From assembly GCF_017745215.1 (NCBI RefSeq), contig NZ_JAGHZV010000004.1, positions 100,931 through 164,930 of the forward strand: 64,000 nucleotides of DNA, written 5' to 3'. The notes beneath the pieces are model-generated. The model worked only from the letters and a program-made list of their open reading frames with translations, searched no databases and was not told the origin of the DNA. Below are positions 42,965 through 50,615 of the stretch, one piece after another; within the stretch, counting starts at the first letter, position 1; each line of letters starts with the position of its first letter. Source of the DNA: Sphingomonas sp. (GTDB lineage: Bacteria; Pseudomonadota; Alphaproteobacteria; Sphingomonadales; Sphingomonadaceae). The position numbers and the translations under genes were made by a program.

Positions 42965-43035
42965 GCTCGCTCTCGGTTGGTTTCGGCGCTATCAGGACGC
43001 CCTGCGGCGGGCACAAGGCCGCGAGAAGGTGCGTC

Positions 43036-44376
43036 ATGGCAAGAAAATATTTCGGGACCGACGGAATCCGCGGGCTCACCAACGTTCGCCCGATGACCGC
43101 CGAGATGGCGATGAAGGTCGGCATGGCCGCCGGCGCGCATTTCCGGCGCGGCGACCACCGCCACCGCGTGGTGATAGGCAAGGACACGCGGCTCTCGGGC
43201 TACATGCTCGAGAATGCGATGGTCGCGGGGTTCACCAGCGTCGGCATGGACGTGGTGCTGGTCGGGCCGATGCCGACGCCCGCCGTGGCGATGCTGACGC
43301 ACTCGATGCGCGCCGACCTGGGCGTGATGATCTCGGCCTCGCACAATCCTTTCGCCGACAACGGCATCAAGCTGTTCGGCCCCGACGGCTACAAGCTCTC
43401 GGACGCCGACGAGGAAGCGATCGAGGCGCTGATCGAAGGCGAGCCGCAGCTCGCGCAGGCGGGCGACATCGGCCGCGCGCGGCGCGTGGAGGATGCGCGC
43501 GGGCGCTACATCCACTTCGCCAAGTCGACCTTCGCCGAGGATCTCACGCTCGACGGGCTCAAGGTCGTGATCGATTGCGCAAACGGCGCGGCGTATCAGG
43601 TCGCGCCCTCGGCGCTGTGGGAGCTGGGTGCCGAAGTCGTCACGATCGGAGTCAGCCCCAACGGCAAGAACATCAACGACGGCGTCGGCTCGACCGCACC
43701 CGACACGCTCTGCGAGAGCGTGGTGGCATCGGGCGCGGCGATCGGCATCGCGCTCGATGGCGACGCCGACCGGCTGATCGTCGTCGACGAGAAGGGCAAG
43801 GTGATCGACGGCGACCAGCTGATGGCGCTGATCGCCGCGGGCTGGGCGCGCCAGGGCAGGCTGAAGGGCGGCGGGCTGGTCGCCACCGTCATGTCCAACC
43901 TCGGGCTCGAGCGGCATCTCTCGGCGCAGGGGCTCGGGCTGGTGCGCACCTCGGTCGGCGACCGCTATGTGCTCGAGAAGATGCGTTCGTCGGGCTATAA
44001 TGTCGGCGGCGAACAGTCGGGGCATATCATCCTGTCGGATTATGCGACGACGGGCGACGGGCTGGTCGCGGCGCTGCAGGTGCTCGGCGAGCTGGTCCGC
44101 GCCGGCGCGCCCGCGAGCGAAGTGCTCCATCGTTTCGATCCGCTGCCGCAGATCCTCAAGAACGTGCGCTTCAAGGGCGGCAAGCCGCTGGAGGATGCGC
44201 GGGTGAAGGAAGCCATTGCAGCGGCGGAAGCCGAATTGAACGGCAACGGCCGTCTCGTCATCCGCCCCTCGGGCACCGAGCCGGTGATCCGCGTGATGGC
44301 CGAGGGCGACGACCGCGGGCAGGTCGAGACGGTGGTCGACCGCATCTGCGACGCGGTGCGCGAGGCGGCGGCTTAG
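43036..44376 (+). CDS. glmM: Phosphoglucosamine mutase
   Basis: 446 aa. Start [16 protein letters not shown] is typical. The phosphoserine loop [19 protein letters not shown], Mg-binding [18 protein letters not shown], sugar-binding GGEQSGHII and phosphate-binding [19 protein letters not shown] are all intact. It converts glucosamine-6-P to glucosamine-1-P for UDP-GlcNAc, feeding peptidoglycan and lipopolysaccharide. In many proteobacteria it follows ftsH-folP; here it is divergent from the DAACS symporter (71-bp gap) and followed by a hairpin before the convergent hisN. Confidence 0.96.
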   Translation: MARKYFGTDGIRGLTNVRPMTAEMAMKVGMAAGAHFRRGDHRHRVVIGKDTRLSGYMLENAMVAGFTSVGMDVVLVGPMPTPAVAMLTHSMRADLGVMISASHNPFADNGIKLFGPDGYKLSDADEEAIEALIEGEPQLAQAGDIGRARRVEDARGRYIHFAKSTFAEDLTLDGLKVVIDCANGAAYQVAPSALWELGAEVVTIGVSPNGKNINDGVGSTAPDTLCESVVASGAAIGIALDGDADRLIVVDEKGKVIDGDQLMALIAAGWARQGRLKGGGLVATVMSNLGLERHLSAQGLGLVRTSVGDRYVLEKMRSSGYNVGGEQSGHIILSDYATTGDGLVAALQVLGELVRAGAPASEVLHRFDPLPQILKNVRFKGGKPLEDARVKEAIAAAEAELNGNGRLVIRPSGTEPVIRVMAEGDDRGQVETVVDRICDAVREAAA

Positions 44377-44406
44377 GGCCTGGCACGAACCTGACCAACT
44401 TGAATC

Positions 44407-44434
44407 GTCATCCCGGCTTTCGCCGGGATGACGG
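44407..44434. repeat. Single-arm REP-like hairpin
   Basis: CGTCATCCCGGC and GCCGGGATGACG form a perfect 12-bp stem with a TTTC loop between the convergent glmM and hisN genes. It is a likely bidirectional terminator. Confidence 0.82.
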
Positions 44435-44448
44435 CTTGGGGAGAGAGC

Positions 44449-45231
44449 TCAATGCCCCCCGCAGGCCATCGCTTCGAGGATGTCGTCCACCCGCGCCGGA
44501 TCGCCCGCAGCGATCACCTCGCCGTTGCTCCCGGCGTGGAGGGGGTCGCCCTGCCAGTCGCACATCCGCCCGCCCGCGCCTTCGACCACCGGCACCAGCG
44601 CGGCGAAGTCGTGAAGCTTGAGGCCGGCCTCGACCACCACGTCGAGATGGCCCGACGCCAGGCACGCGTAATTATAGCAGTCGCCGCCCAGCACCGTGCT
44701 GCGTACCGCCGCGTCGAGATGCTCGAAGGCATGGAGCTGGGCATCGTCGAACAGCGCCGGCGACGTCGTCGCGAGCAGCGCCTGCGAGAGCTCGCGGCAC
44801 AGGCGCGTGCTCGCGGGCGCGCCGTTGAACTCGGTCGCGCGACCGACCACGCCGATCCAGCGTTCGCGCAGCACCGGCTGGTCGATCACCCCGATCACCG
44901 GCCAGCCGTCCTCGACCAGCGCGATCAGCGTGCCGAAGATCGGCCGCCCGGCGATGAAGGCGCGCGTGCCGTCGATCGGATCGAGCACCCATTGCCGCCC
45001 GCTCGTCCCCTCGCGCACGCCGAACTCCTCGCCGGCGATGCCGTCCATCGGCCGCTCGGCGATGATCAGCCGGCGCATCGCTTCCTCGGCCTCGCGGTCG
45101 GCGAGCGTGACCGGAGAGAGATCGGCCTTGGTCTCAAGCCCGAACTCGGCGCGGAAGCGAGGGCGAATCGCTGCGCCGGCGGCGTCGGCGAGGCGGTGGG
45201 TGAGCGCGATGTCGGCATCGGTGACGGGCAT
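44449..45231 (-). CDS. hisN: Histidinol-phosphatase (inositol monophosphatase family)
   Basis: 260 aa. IMPase-family metal-site motifs: TLADREAEEAMRRLI, GIAGEEFGVREG (Glu), WVLDPIDGTRAFIAGRPIFGTLIALVEDG (DPIDGT) and the C-terminal KLHDFAALVPVVEGAGGRMCDWQGDPL (equivalent of WDxAAG, with H-D-F-A-A). The HDFAAL...VEGAGG variant and FIxGRPIFGTLIAL are characteristic of the HisN branch found in alphaproteobacteria and actinobacteria. It dephosphorylates histidinol phosphate in histidine synthesis. Convergent with glmM and divergent from pldA. Confidence 0.9.
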   Translation of the reverse strand: MPVTDADIALTHRLADAAGAAIRPRFRAEFGLETKADLSPVTLADREAEEAMRRLIIAERPMDGIAGEEFGVREGTSGRQWVLDPIDGTRAFIAGRPIFGTLIALVEDGWPVIGVIDQPVLRERWIGVVGRATEFNGAPASTRLCRELSQALLATTSPALFDDAQLHAFEHLDAAVRSTVLGGDCYNYACLASGHLDVVVEAGLKLHDFAALVPVVEGAGGRMCDWQGDPLHAGSNGEVIAAGDPARVDDILEAMACGGH

Positions 45232-45318
45232 GGTTCCCGCCTAGGGCCGCGAGCCGGATGACGCCAGCCTGCAGTTTGGACTCGCAACTGTCACGATCGC
45301 CTGCCAAGCGGCGGAGCG

Positions 45319-46383
45319 ATGCGCTTGCCTTTGGCCCTCGCCGTCTGCCTCTTCGCCGCGACGCCCGCGATGGCGCAGCTGCGCGCGGTGCCGAGCCAGC
45401 CGCCGAGCGAAGTCGAGGCGCTGCGCGGGGTCGAGGTGTTCCTCGTCAACGAGACCGACAAGCCGACCGACGACGAAGGCCCGCGCGAGATCGAAGTCAC
45501 CGCGACCGACGGCACGCGGCTGGTGCTCGAGCGCTTGCCCGCGCCGCGCGAGACGGTGGCGCCCGGCGCCTTCGCCAAGCGCCGCTACGTGCCGGTGAGC
45601 GTCGCCGGCAAGGCGATCCCGCCGGGCGAGGCGCACCCCGCCGCCGACATGCCCGGCCCGGGCGAGACCGTGGTGCAGAGCTCGACCGGCTCGTCGGCGG
45701 GCTTCCTCGACCGGTTCGAGCCGCACGAGCCGATCTACGGCGCCTTCGGGCTGCAGGACGCGGGCGCCAAGGTGCAGTTCAGCTTCGCCTTCCGCCCGTT
45801 CGGCGAGCACGCCCCGCTCAACCTCGGGCGGCTGCGCTTCGCCTATACCCAGACGATGTTCTGGGCGCTCGACGAGCCTTCGGGCCCGGTGCGCTCGACC
45901 AACTACAGCCCCGAGATCTACACCGACCTGCCGGTGACCGACGATGTCACGCTCGCGATCGGCTATCGCCATGATTCGAACGGGCGCGGCGACATCGGCT
46001 CGGTCGACGCCAACCGCATCTTCGCGCGCGTCCAGAAGAGCTGGGACCTCGGCAGCGGCTGGCGGCTCGATGTCGCGCCCCAGGCCTGGTACTATGTCGG
46101 CCGCGTCCAGGCGGCGCACGGCCTCACCGACTATTGGGGCTATACCTCGCTCACCGCCGCGATCGGCCAGGCCGACGGGATCAAGCTCAGCGTCACCGGC
46201 CGCGGCAATTTCGAAACGCGCAAGGGATCGGCCGAGGCGTTCCTCTCCTATCCGCTTGCCAAGCTCGACAATGGTATCGGTTTCTATGTCTTCGGGCAGG
46301 CCTATACCGGCTATGGCGAGACGCTCGACCGGTTCAACGTCAGCGACAGGCATGTGCGGTTCGGCATCGCGCTGACGCGTTAA
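45319..46383 (+). CDS. pldA: Outer membrane phospholipase A (OMPLA)
   Basis: 354 aa. Signal peptide MRLPLALAVCLFAATPAMAQ. A beta-sandwich-like N-terminal region of about 110 residues (VEVFLVNETDKP...) is longer than in E. coli PldA. The 12-stranded barrel follows, with catalytic residues His218 and Ser220 in AIGYRHDSNGRGD and Asn232 in VDANRIF. The H-x-S and S+12=N spacing equals that of E. coli His142/Ser144/Asn156. It hydrolyses phospholipids mislocalised to the outer leaflet and contributes to lipid asymmetry. The close GGAG is a weak ribosome-binding site. It is followed by a peroxiredoxin-like gene 76 nt away. Confidence 0.9.
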   Translation: MRLPLALAVCLFAATPAMAQLRAVPSQPPSEVEALRGVEVFLVNETDKPTDDEGPREIEVTATDGTRLVLERLPAPRETVAPGAFAKRRYVPVSVAGKAIPPGEAHPAADMPGPGETVVQSSTGSSAGFLDRFEPHEPIYGAFGLQDAGAKVQFSFAFRPFGEHAPLNLGRLRFAYTQTMFWALDEPSGPVRSTNYSPEIYTDLPVTDDVTLAIGYRHDSNGRGDIGSVDANRIFARVQKSWDLGSGWRLDVAPQAWYYVGRVQAAHGLTDYWGYTSLTAAIGQADGIKLSVTGRGNFETRKGSAEAFLSYPLAKLDNGIGFYVFGQAYTGYGETLDRFNVSDRHVRFGIALTR

Positions 46384-46459
46384 GGTGTCGCTGATCGGCT
46401 TGGACAGGCGCGCAACGACCTCGTACAAGCGTTCCAACTCAGACCGGAGAGACTTTCGC

Positions 46460-47020
46460 ATGCGCCGTCCGCTGATCCTGCTCGCTGCCCTGGCCCTTCC
46501 CTTCGCCGTCCCCGCCGCCGCCGAGCTGACGCCAGGCAAGGTCGCGCCCGACTTCACCGCGGAAGGCGCGCTGGCGGGCAAGCCCTTCTCGGTCAACCTC
46601 AAGGCCGCGCTCAAGAAGGGGCCGGTGGTGCTCTATTTCTTCCCCGCCGCCTTCACCGGCGGCTGCAACGCCGAGGCGCACGCCTTCGCCGAGGCGGTGC
46701 CCGACTTCCAGGCGGCCGGCGCGACCGTGATCGGCATGACCGCGGGCAATGTCGACCGGATCGTCGAATTCTCGGCCGACACCAAGCTCTGCTCGGGCAA
46801 GTTCGCGGTCGCCGCGGCGAGCCCGGCGGTGATCAAGGGCTATGACGTGCTGCTCAAGAAGCCCGACGGCACGCCGACGACGATCACCAGCCGCACCAGC
46901 TATGTGATCGCGCCGGGCGGCAAGATCCTGTTCGCGCACAGCGACATGAATCCGGCCGATCATGTGAAACTGACGCTCGAAGCGGTGCGCAAATACCATG
47001 AGGCGCACAAGCATCATTGA
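46460..47020 (+). CDS. Periplasmic peroxiredoxin (AhpC/TSA-like)
   Basis: 186 aa from the ATG at 46460 with CGGAGAGA upstream. Signal peptide MRRPLILLAALALPFAVPAAA. The thioredoxin-fold peroxiredoxin core: LTPGKVAPDFTAEGALAGKPFSVNLK, peroxidatic Cys in VVLYFFPAAFTGGCNAEAHAF (the T-x2-C motif, lacking the usual second Pro), a second Cys in DTKLCSGKFAV that may serve as resolving residue, then TSYVIAPGGKILFAHSDMNPADHV. Exported members of the AhpC/TSA family are less common than cytoplasmic ones. It probably reduces peroxides in the periplasm; the electron donor is unknown. Confidence 0.87.
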   Translation: MRRPLILLAALALPFAVPAAAELTPGKVAPDFTAEGALAGKPFSVNLKAALKKGPVVLYFFPAAFTGGCNAEAHAFAEAVPDFQAAGATVIGMTAGNVDRIVEFSADTKLCSGKFAVAAASPAVIKGYDVLLKKPDGTPTTITSRTSYVIAPGGKILFAHSDMNPADHVKLTLEAVRKYHEAHKHH

Positions 47021-47170
47021 GTCGGCGGCATCGATTCGATCCGGAATCGTTCCGCATCCGATCAAAGATGAATCGGGCGACAACTCTATTTTAGCGATTG
47101 CCCGCTAACCCTTGCCGCACATCGGCGTGCTGACCGCACCTGCCGATCGAAACAAGGGATCAGCGGGCGC

Positions 47171-48229
47171 ATGGCCGCAACGAAAGCCGTCCAGGGACCG
47201 TGCACCGATGCGACAGCGGCGCGCCGCCTGTACGATCGGATCGGCGCGTTCCTGTTCGACCAGCGGCTCGAGCCCGATCCGGCGAACTTCGCCTTCGCCT
47301 ATCACGTGCTCGCCGACCCGCAGGGTCCGCTCGCGCGCGCCGTGATGGCGCTGACCGACGGCGGGGTGCGGCTGACGCTGCGCGACATCGAGACGCTCAA
47401 CTACGACCTCAAGCCCGTGCCCGCCGATACCGGCGCCGCCGCCAACACCGCGGCCGCCACCCAGGCGCACCAGGGCCTCGTCGCGCAGACGCAGATGCAG
47501 GTCGAAGGCTTCGAGGACATGGTCCATGCGATGCGCGCCGAGACCGCAGGCTTCGGCCGCGACCTCGCCGAGAGCGCCGCGGCGATCAAGCGCACCGCCG
47601 CTGCGAACGACGTCGGCGGCAGCATCGACGAAGTCGCGCGGATCACCGGCACGATGCTCGAGCGCGTCCGCTCGGCCGAGACTCGGCTCGAAGCCGCGAC
47701 GCGCGAGGCGAGCGAGCTGCGCAAGAAGCTCGAGGAAGCGCGCGACAACGCCCGCCGCGACCCGCTGACCGACCTGCCCAACCGCCGCGCCTTCGAGGAG
47801 GCCTATGCCGCCCAGGCCGCATCGGGCGAGAAAATCTGCGTCGCGATGTGCGACGTCGACCACTTCAAGTCGGTCAACGACCGCTTCGGCCATGCCGTGG
47901 GCGACCGCGTGCTCAAGGCGATCGCCGACGCGCTCACCCATTCCTGCGGCCACCACCTCGTCGCGCGCTACGGCGGCGAGGAATTCGCGGTGCTCTTCTC
48001 GGGCATCGATCTGGAGATCGCGCGCGCCACGCTCGACGGCGCGCGCGCCAGTGTCGCCGCGAAGCGCTACCGCCTGCGCGAGAGCGACGAGCCGCTCGGC
48101 GCGGTCACCTTCTCGGCCGGGCTCACGCTCGTGGTTCGCGGCGACAGCTACCAATCGTCGTTCCAGCGCGCCGACCAGCTGCTCTATGTCGCCAAGGAAG
48201 GCGGCCGGAACCGCGTCCACATCGGCTGA
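47171..48229 (+). CDS. GGDEF-domain diguanylate cyclase
   Basis: 352 aa, no membrane segment or signal. Residues 1 to about 85 form an unassigned N-terminal domain (LYDRIGAFLFDQRLEPDPANFAFAYHVLADP...). It is followed by an Ala/Thr-rich segment and a coiled coil (about 160-195, ERVRSAETRLEAATREASELRKKLEEARD). The GGDEF domain starts at RRDPLTDLPNRRAFEEAY, with VAMCDVDHFKSVNDRFGHAVGD and active-site GGEEF at 268-272, so c-di-GMP synthesis is expected. The inhibitory I-site RxxD upstream of GGEEF is absent (C and H at those positions), so product inhibition is unlikely. A 150-bp upstream region is free of genes. Confidence 0.9.
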   Translation: MAATKAVQGPCTDATAARRLYDRIGAFLFDQRLEPDPANFAFAYHVLADPQGPLARAVMALTDGGVRLTLRDIETLNYDLKPVPADTGAAANTAAATQAHQGLVAQTQMQVEGFEDMVHAMRAETAGFGRDLAESAAAIKRTAAANDVGGSIDEVARITGTMLERVRSAETRLEAATREASELRKKLEEARDNARRDPLTDLPNRRAFEEAYAAQAASGEKICVAMCDVDHFKSVNDRFGHAVGDRVLKAIADALTHSCGHHLVARYGGEEFAVLFSGIDLEIARATLDGARASVAAKRYRLRESDEPLGAVTFSAGLTLVVRGDSYQSSFQRADQLLYVAKEGGRNRVHIG

Positions 48230-48273
48230 GGCCGTTCGACCCGCGGATCGCTTTCAACGGATCACGAATGTGC

Positions 48274-48380
48274 CGTCACCCGGGCCTTGTGCCGGGGTCC
48301 ACCGGGAGACGAGGGCTGGAATAGAGCCTTGGTGCAGTCGATGCGGCTGCGTGGCCCCCAGCACGAGGCCGGGGTGACGA
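48274..48380. repeat. Variant dispersed inverted-repeat pair
   Basis: GTCACCCGGGCCTTGTGCCGGGGTCCAC on the left is nearly complementary to GTGGCCCCCAGCACGAGGCC-GGGGTGAC on the right (each arm listed at about 28 nt, here in segments). It belongs to a related but separate repeat type from the CGTCATCCCGGC copies. Confidence 0.7.
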
Positions 48381-48516
48381 TGGGCTGGAGGCATATCGAC
48401 CCCATCGTTTGAAGATTCACCGACAGTTGGCGCAATTCACCATGATCCGGCGAACAAAATCCCAAGAACAATGTTGCAACGCAGCGCGCTATCAGCAATT
48501 TCAACGACTTAGTAAA

Positions 48517-48533
48517 TTGGCACGCTCCCTGCA
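48517..48533 (+). promoter_or_regulatory. Sigma-54-type (-24/-12) promoter
   Basis: TTGGCACGCTCCCTGCA matches the consensus TTGGCACG-N4-TTGCA with one mismatch. The invariant GG (48519-48520) and GC (48531-48532) are exactly 10 nt apart. Predicted transcription start is near 48544, about 50 nt before the small ORF at 48594. The 8-nt palindrome GTTGCAAC lies at 48473-48480, a possible activator site. The rest of the 364-bp gap holds the repeat at 48274-48380 and no gene. Confidence 0.65.
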
Positions 48534-48593
48534 ATCTTCCTGGCACCGGCAGCCGGAACGGTCCGGCCAGCCAAACACCAGGGAGTATCTACC

Positions 48594-48701
48594 ATGACTG
48601 TCCGTTTCAGCGCCTTCCAGAACACCGTCGCCGTCTTCGGTGCGCTGCTCTTCACTGCCGTCGCGCTGTTCGCTTCGGCGCCGATCGTGCCGGTCGCCTG
48701 A
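48594..48701 (+). CDS. Small hydrophobic peptide (35 aa)
   Basis: ATG at 48594 preceded by CCAGGGAGTATCTACC, a good ribosome-binding site. Sequence begins MTVRFSAFQNTVAVFGALLF and ends VALFASAPIVPVA: a short polar/basic N-terminus followed by one hydrophobic segment of about 20 residues, fitting a single-span membrane micropeptide or a signal-like sequence. The ribosome-binding site, the sigma-54-type promoter 60 nt upstream and the GC-typical codon use argue that it is expressed. No family is recognised. Confidence 0.65.
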   Translation: MTVRFSAFQNTVAVFGALLFTAVALFASAPIVPVA

Positions 48702-48754
48702 CCGGCACGAACCCCGACCAACAAGGCAACAAGACAATGCAGGGAGATAAGAAC

Positions 48755-48850
48755 ATGGTACGGCAGATCGCTTTCGGCGTCGCGTCGTTCATGCTGACCG
48801 CGGTCCTGATCGTCGTCAGCGGCACCCAGGGGATGAGCCTCATCGCCTGA
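48755..48850 (+). CDS. Small hydrophobic peptide (31 aa)
   Basis: ATG at 48755 with GGAGATAAGAAC directly upstream. Sequence MVRQIAFGVASFMLTAVLIV then VSGTQGMSLIA: a positively charged N-terminus (Arg3) and one hydrophobic segment. It is 53 nt downstream of the 35-aa peptide on the same strand and is likely in the same transcript. The two peptides share size, topology and a small-residue-rich C-terminus but not obvious sequence identity. Possible roles as membrane-stress effectors or regulators are inference. Confidence 0.6.
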   Translation: MVRQIAFGVASFMLTAVLIVVSGTQGMSLIA

Positions 48851-48893
48851 CCTTCAACCAGGCGGCAATGGCCGCACAAACAAGGAGATGCGC

Positions 48894-48919
48894 GGAACAA
48901 CGGGCCTTCCGCGCCGGTT
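48894..48919 (+). promoter_or_regulatory. Possible EcfG-type general stress promoter
   Basis: GGAAC (48894-48898) is followed by 17 nt and GGTT (48916-48919), close to the alphaproteobacterial EcfG consensus GGAAC-N16/17-CGTT with one mismatch. It lies 33 nt before the SDR start. Assignment is inference. Confidence 0.35.
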
Positions 48920-48951
48920 ACGCCAGGCAGCCCCAGGAGAGAGCTGCCGAT

Positions 48952-49803
48952 ATGAGCGACACCGATGAAATGATCCACGAGGATGCGCTGCCCGGCCATG
49001 AGAGCGCCCTCGAACCCAAACCCCAATGGCAACCGCGCTACCCCGGATCGGGACGGCTGAAGGACAAAGTGGCGCTGATCACCGGCGCCGACAGCGGCAT
49101 CGGCCGCGCCGTCGCCGCGCTCTATGCGCGCGAAGGCGCGGACGTCGCGATCCTCTACCTGCTCGAGGACGACGATGCGGCGGAGACGAAGCGTATCGTC
49201 GAGGCCGAGGGCCGGCGCGCGATCACGATCCGCGCCGATGTCGGCTCCAAGAAGATGTGCGAGCGCGCGGTCGAGCAGGTCATCGAGGCGTTCGGCCGGC
49301 TCGACGTGCTGGTCAACAACGCCGGCGAGCAGCATCCGGACGAGGACATCCGCGACATCAGCGAGGAGCAGCTCCGCCGCACCTTCCAGACCAACATCTT
49401 CGGGATGTTCTTCATGGTCCAGGCGGCGCTGCCGCACCTGGGCAAGGGCTCGGCGATCGTGAACTGCACCTCGGTGACGATGTACCAGGGCTCGAAGGAG
49501 CTGCTCGACTATAGCGCGACCAAGGGCGCGATCACGGCCTTCACGCGCAGCCTCTCCGAGAACCTCGTCGAGAAGGGCATTCGCGTGAACGCGGTCGCGC
49601 CGGGGCCGATCTGGACGCCGCTCAACCCGATGGGCGGTGCGAACCCGGAGAAGCTCGAGACCTTCGGCGAGACGACGCCGATGGGCCGCCCGGGCCAGCC
49701 CAACGAAGTCGCACCCGCCTTCCTGTTCCTGGCCTGCGAGGATTCGAGCTACATGTCGGGGCAGGTGCTGCACCCGAACGGCGGGACGATCGTCAACGGC
49801 TGA
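48952..49803 (+). CDS. SDR oxidoreductase of the YhdF/YdaD general-stress type
   Basis: 283 aa from the ATG at 48952 with AGGAGAG upstream. An N-terminal 45-residue extension (MSDTDEMIHEDALPGHESAL...QPRYPGSGRLKDK) is typical of this SDR branch. Rossmann motif LITGADSGIGRAVA, NNAGEQHPDEDI, catalytic Ser in IVNCTSVTMYQGS, Tyr-x3-Lys in LLDYSATKGAITAFTRSLS, and VNAVAPGPIWTPLNP. The group includes B. subtilis general stress proteins such as Gsp39/YhdF. The NAD(P)-dependent substrate is unknown. A possible EcfG-type promoter precedes it. It lies downstream of the two micropeptide genes and may also be reached by their transcript. Confidence 0.9.
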   Translation: MSDTDEMIHEDALPGHESALEPKPQWQPRYPGSGRLKDKVALITGADSGIGRAVAALYAREGADVAILYLLEDDDAAETKRIVEAEGRRAITIRADVGSKKMCERAVEQVIEAFGRLDVLVNNAGEQHPDEDIRDISEEQLRRTFQTNIFGMFFMVQAALPHLGKGSAIVNCTSVTMYQGSKELLDYSATKGAITAFTRSLSENLVEKGIRVNAVAPGPIWTPLNPMGGANPEKLETFGETTPMGRPGQPNEVAPAFLFLACEDSSYMSGQVLHPNGGTIVNG

Positions 49804-49826
49804 CCGCCCCAAGCCGATCCGATCAT

Positions 49827-49908
49827 CGTCATCCCGGCGAAAGCCGGGAACCCAGGGTCAAGCAGGTCATCGCCCGTGGCCCGGGGCCCGGCTTTCGCCG
49901 GGATGACG
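49827..49908. repeat. Dispersed inverted-repeat pair (REP-like)
   Basis: CGTCATCCCGGCGAAAGCCG and GGCTTTCGCCGGGATGACG at the ends enclose AACCCAGGG and CCCGGGG-type inner arms. It sits between the convergent SDR and PEBP genes. Confidence 0.85.
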
Positions 49909-49929
49909 TCCATTGTTGGCGGGCCCGTC

Positions 49930-50544
49930 TCAAGCCGGCGCGGCGTACCCGATCGGTCCCACCGACGCGCCTTCGCCGCGCGAATAGGTACCGGTGAGCA
50001 GGCCTGCCGCGAGGACGTGCCCCGCCATCGCCTTCACCACAGCGCCGCGACCCGGGCTGCGCCCGACCTCGGGGCAGGGCCCGAGCGCGAAGAGCTGGAA
50101 GGCATAATGATGCTCGCCATGTCCCGGCGGCGGATCGGGGGGCAGCCAGCCCTCGCCGAACAGGCTGTTGCGGCCGACGTCGCCGCTCTCGTCGCCCGCG
50201 CCGTCCGCCGTGATCGCGCCCTCGGCGAGCTCGCCGTCGCTGCCCGGCAAGTCCCACACCACCGCGTGCACCACCGGTTGGGGGGCGAGCGCGTCGGGGT
50301 CCTCGACGATCAGCACCAGCCGCTCGGTCCCTTCGGGCACGCCGGTCCAGAACAGGGGCGGCGAGACGCCCGGACCATCAGCGGTGAAGCGCGGCGGGAT
50401 CCGCCCGCCGTTGGCGAAGGCGGGACTCACCAGCCGCAGCGCCTCGAAGGTCCCGAGCTCGGGCTGGACGATCGCGAGCTTGCCCACGCCGGCGCGCACG
50501 CCCTTGAGCGCCGATCCGAGCCACCAGGGGACATGTTCGAGCAT
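49930..50544 (-). CDS. YbhB/YbcL family PEBP (Raf kinase inhibitor-like) protein
   Basis: 204 aa. The PEBP fold with ligand-pocket motifs: FTADGPGVSPPLFWTGVPEGTERLVLIVEDPDALAPQPVVHAVVWDLPGSDGELAEGAI (the VEDPDA...VHWxxxxP pattern) and GEHHYAFQLFALG. About 35 residues precede the domain (MLEHVPWWLGSALKGVRAGVGKL...) without a clear signal peptide. Bacterial YbhB-like proteins have no established enzymatic function, though the anion-binding pocket is conserved. It is 71 nt downstream of the HGSNAT-like gene on the same strand. Confidence 0.88.
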   Translation of the reverse strand: MLEHVPWWLGSALKGVRAGVGKLAIVQPELGTFEALRLVSPAFANGGRIPPRFTADGPGVSPPLFWTGVPEGTERLVLIVEDPDALAPQPVVHAVVWDLPGSDGELAEGAITADGAGDESGDVGRNSLFGEGWLPPDPPPGHGEHHYAFQLFALGPCPEVGRSPGRGAVVKAMAGHVLAAGLLTGTYSRGEGASVGPIGYAAPA

Positions 50545-50615
50545 CGCGGCGCCTCCGGATCATGCGGTTCGCGGCCAGTCTTAGCCTGACGCGCGCGCCC
50601 TGCCCATGCCCGCGG

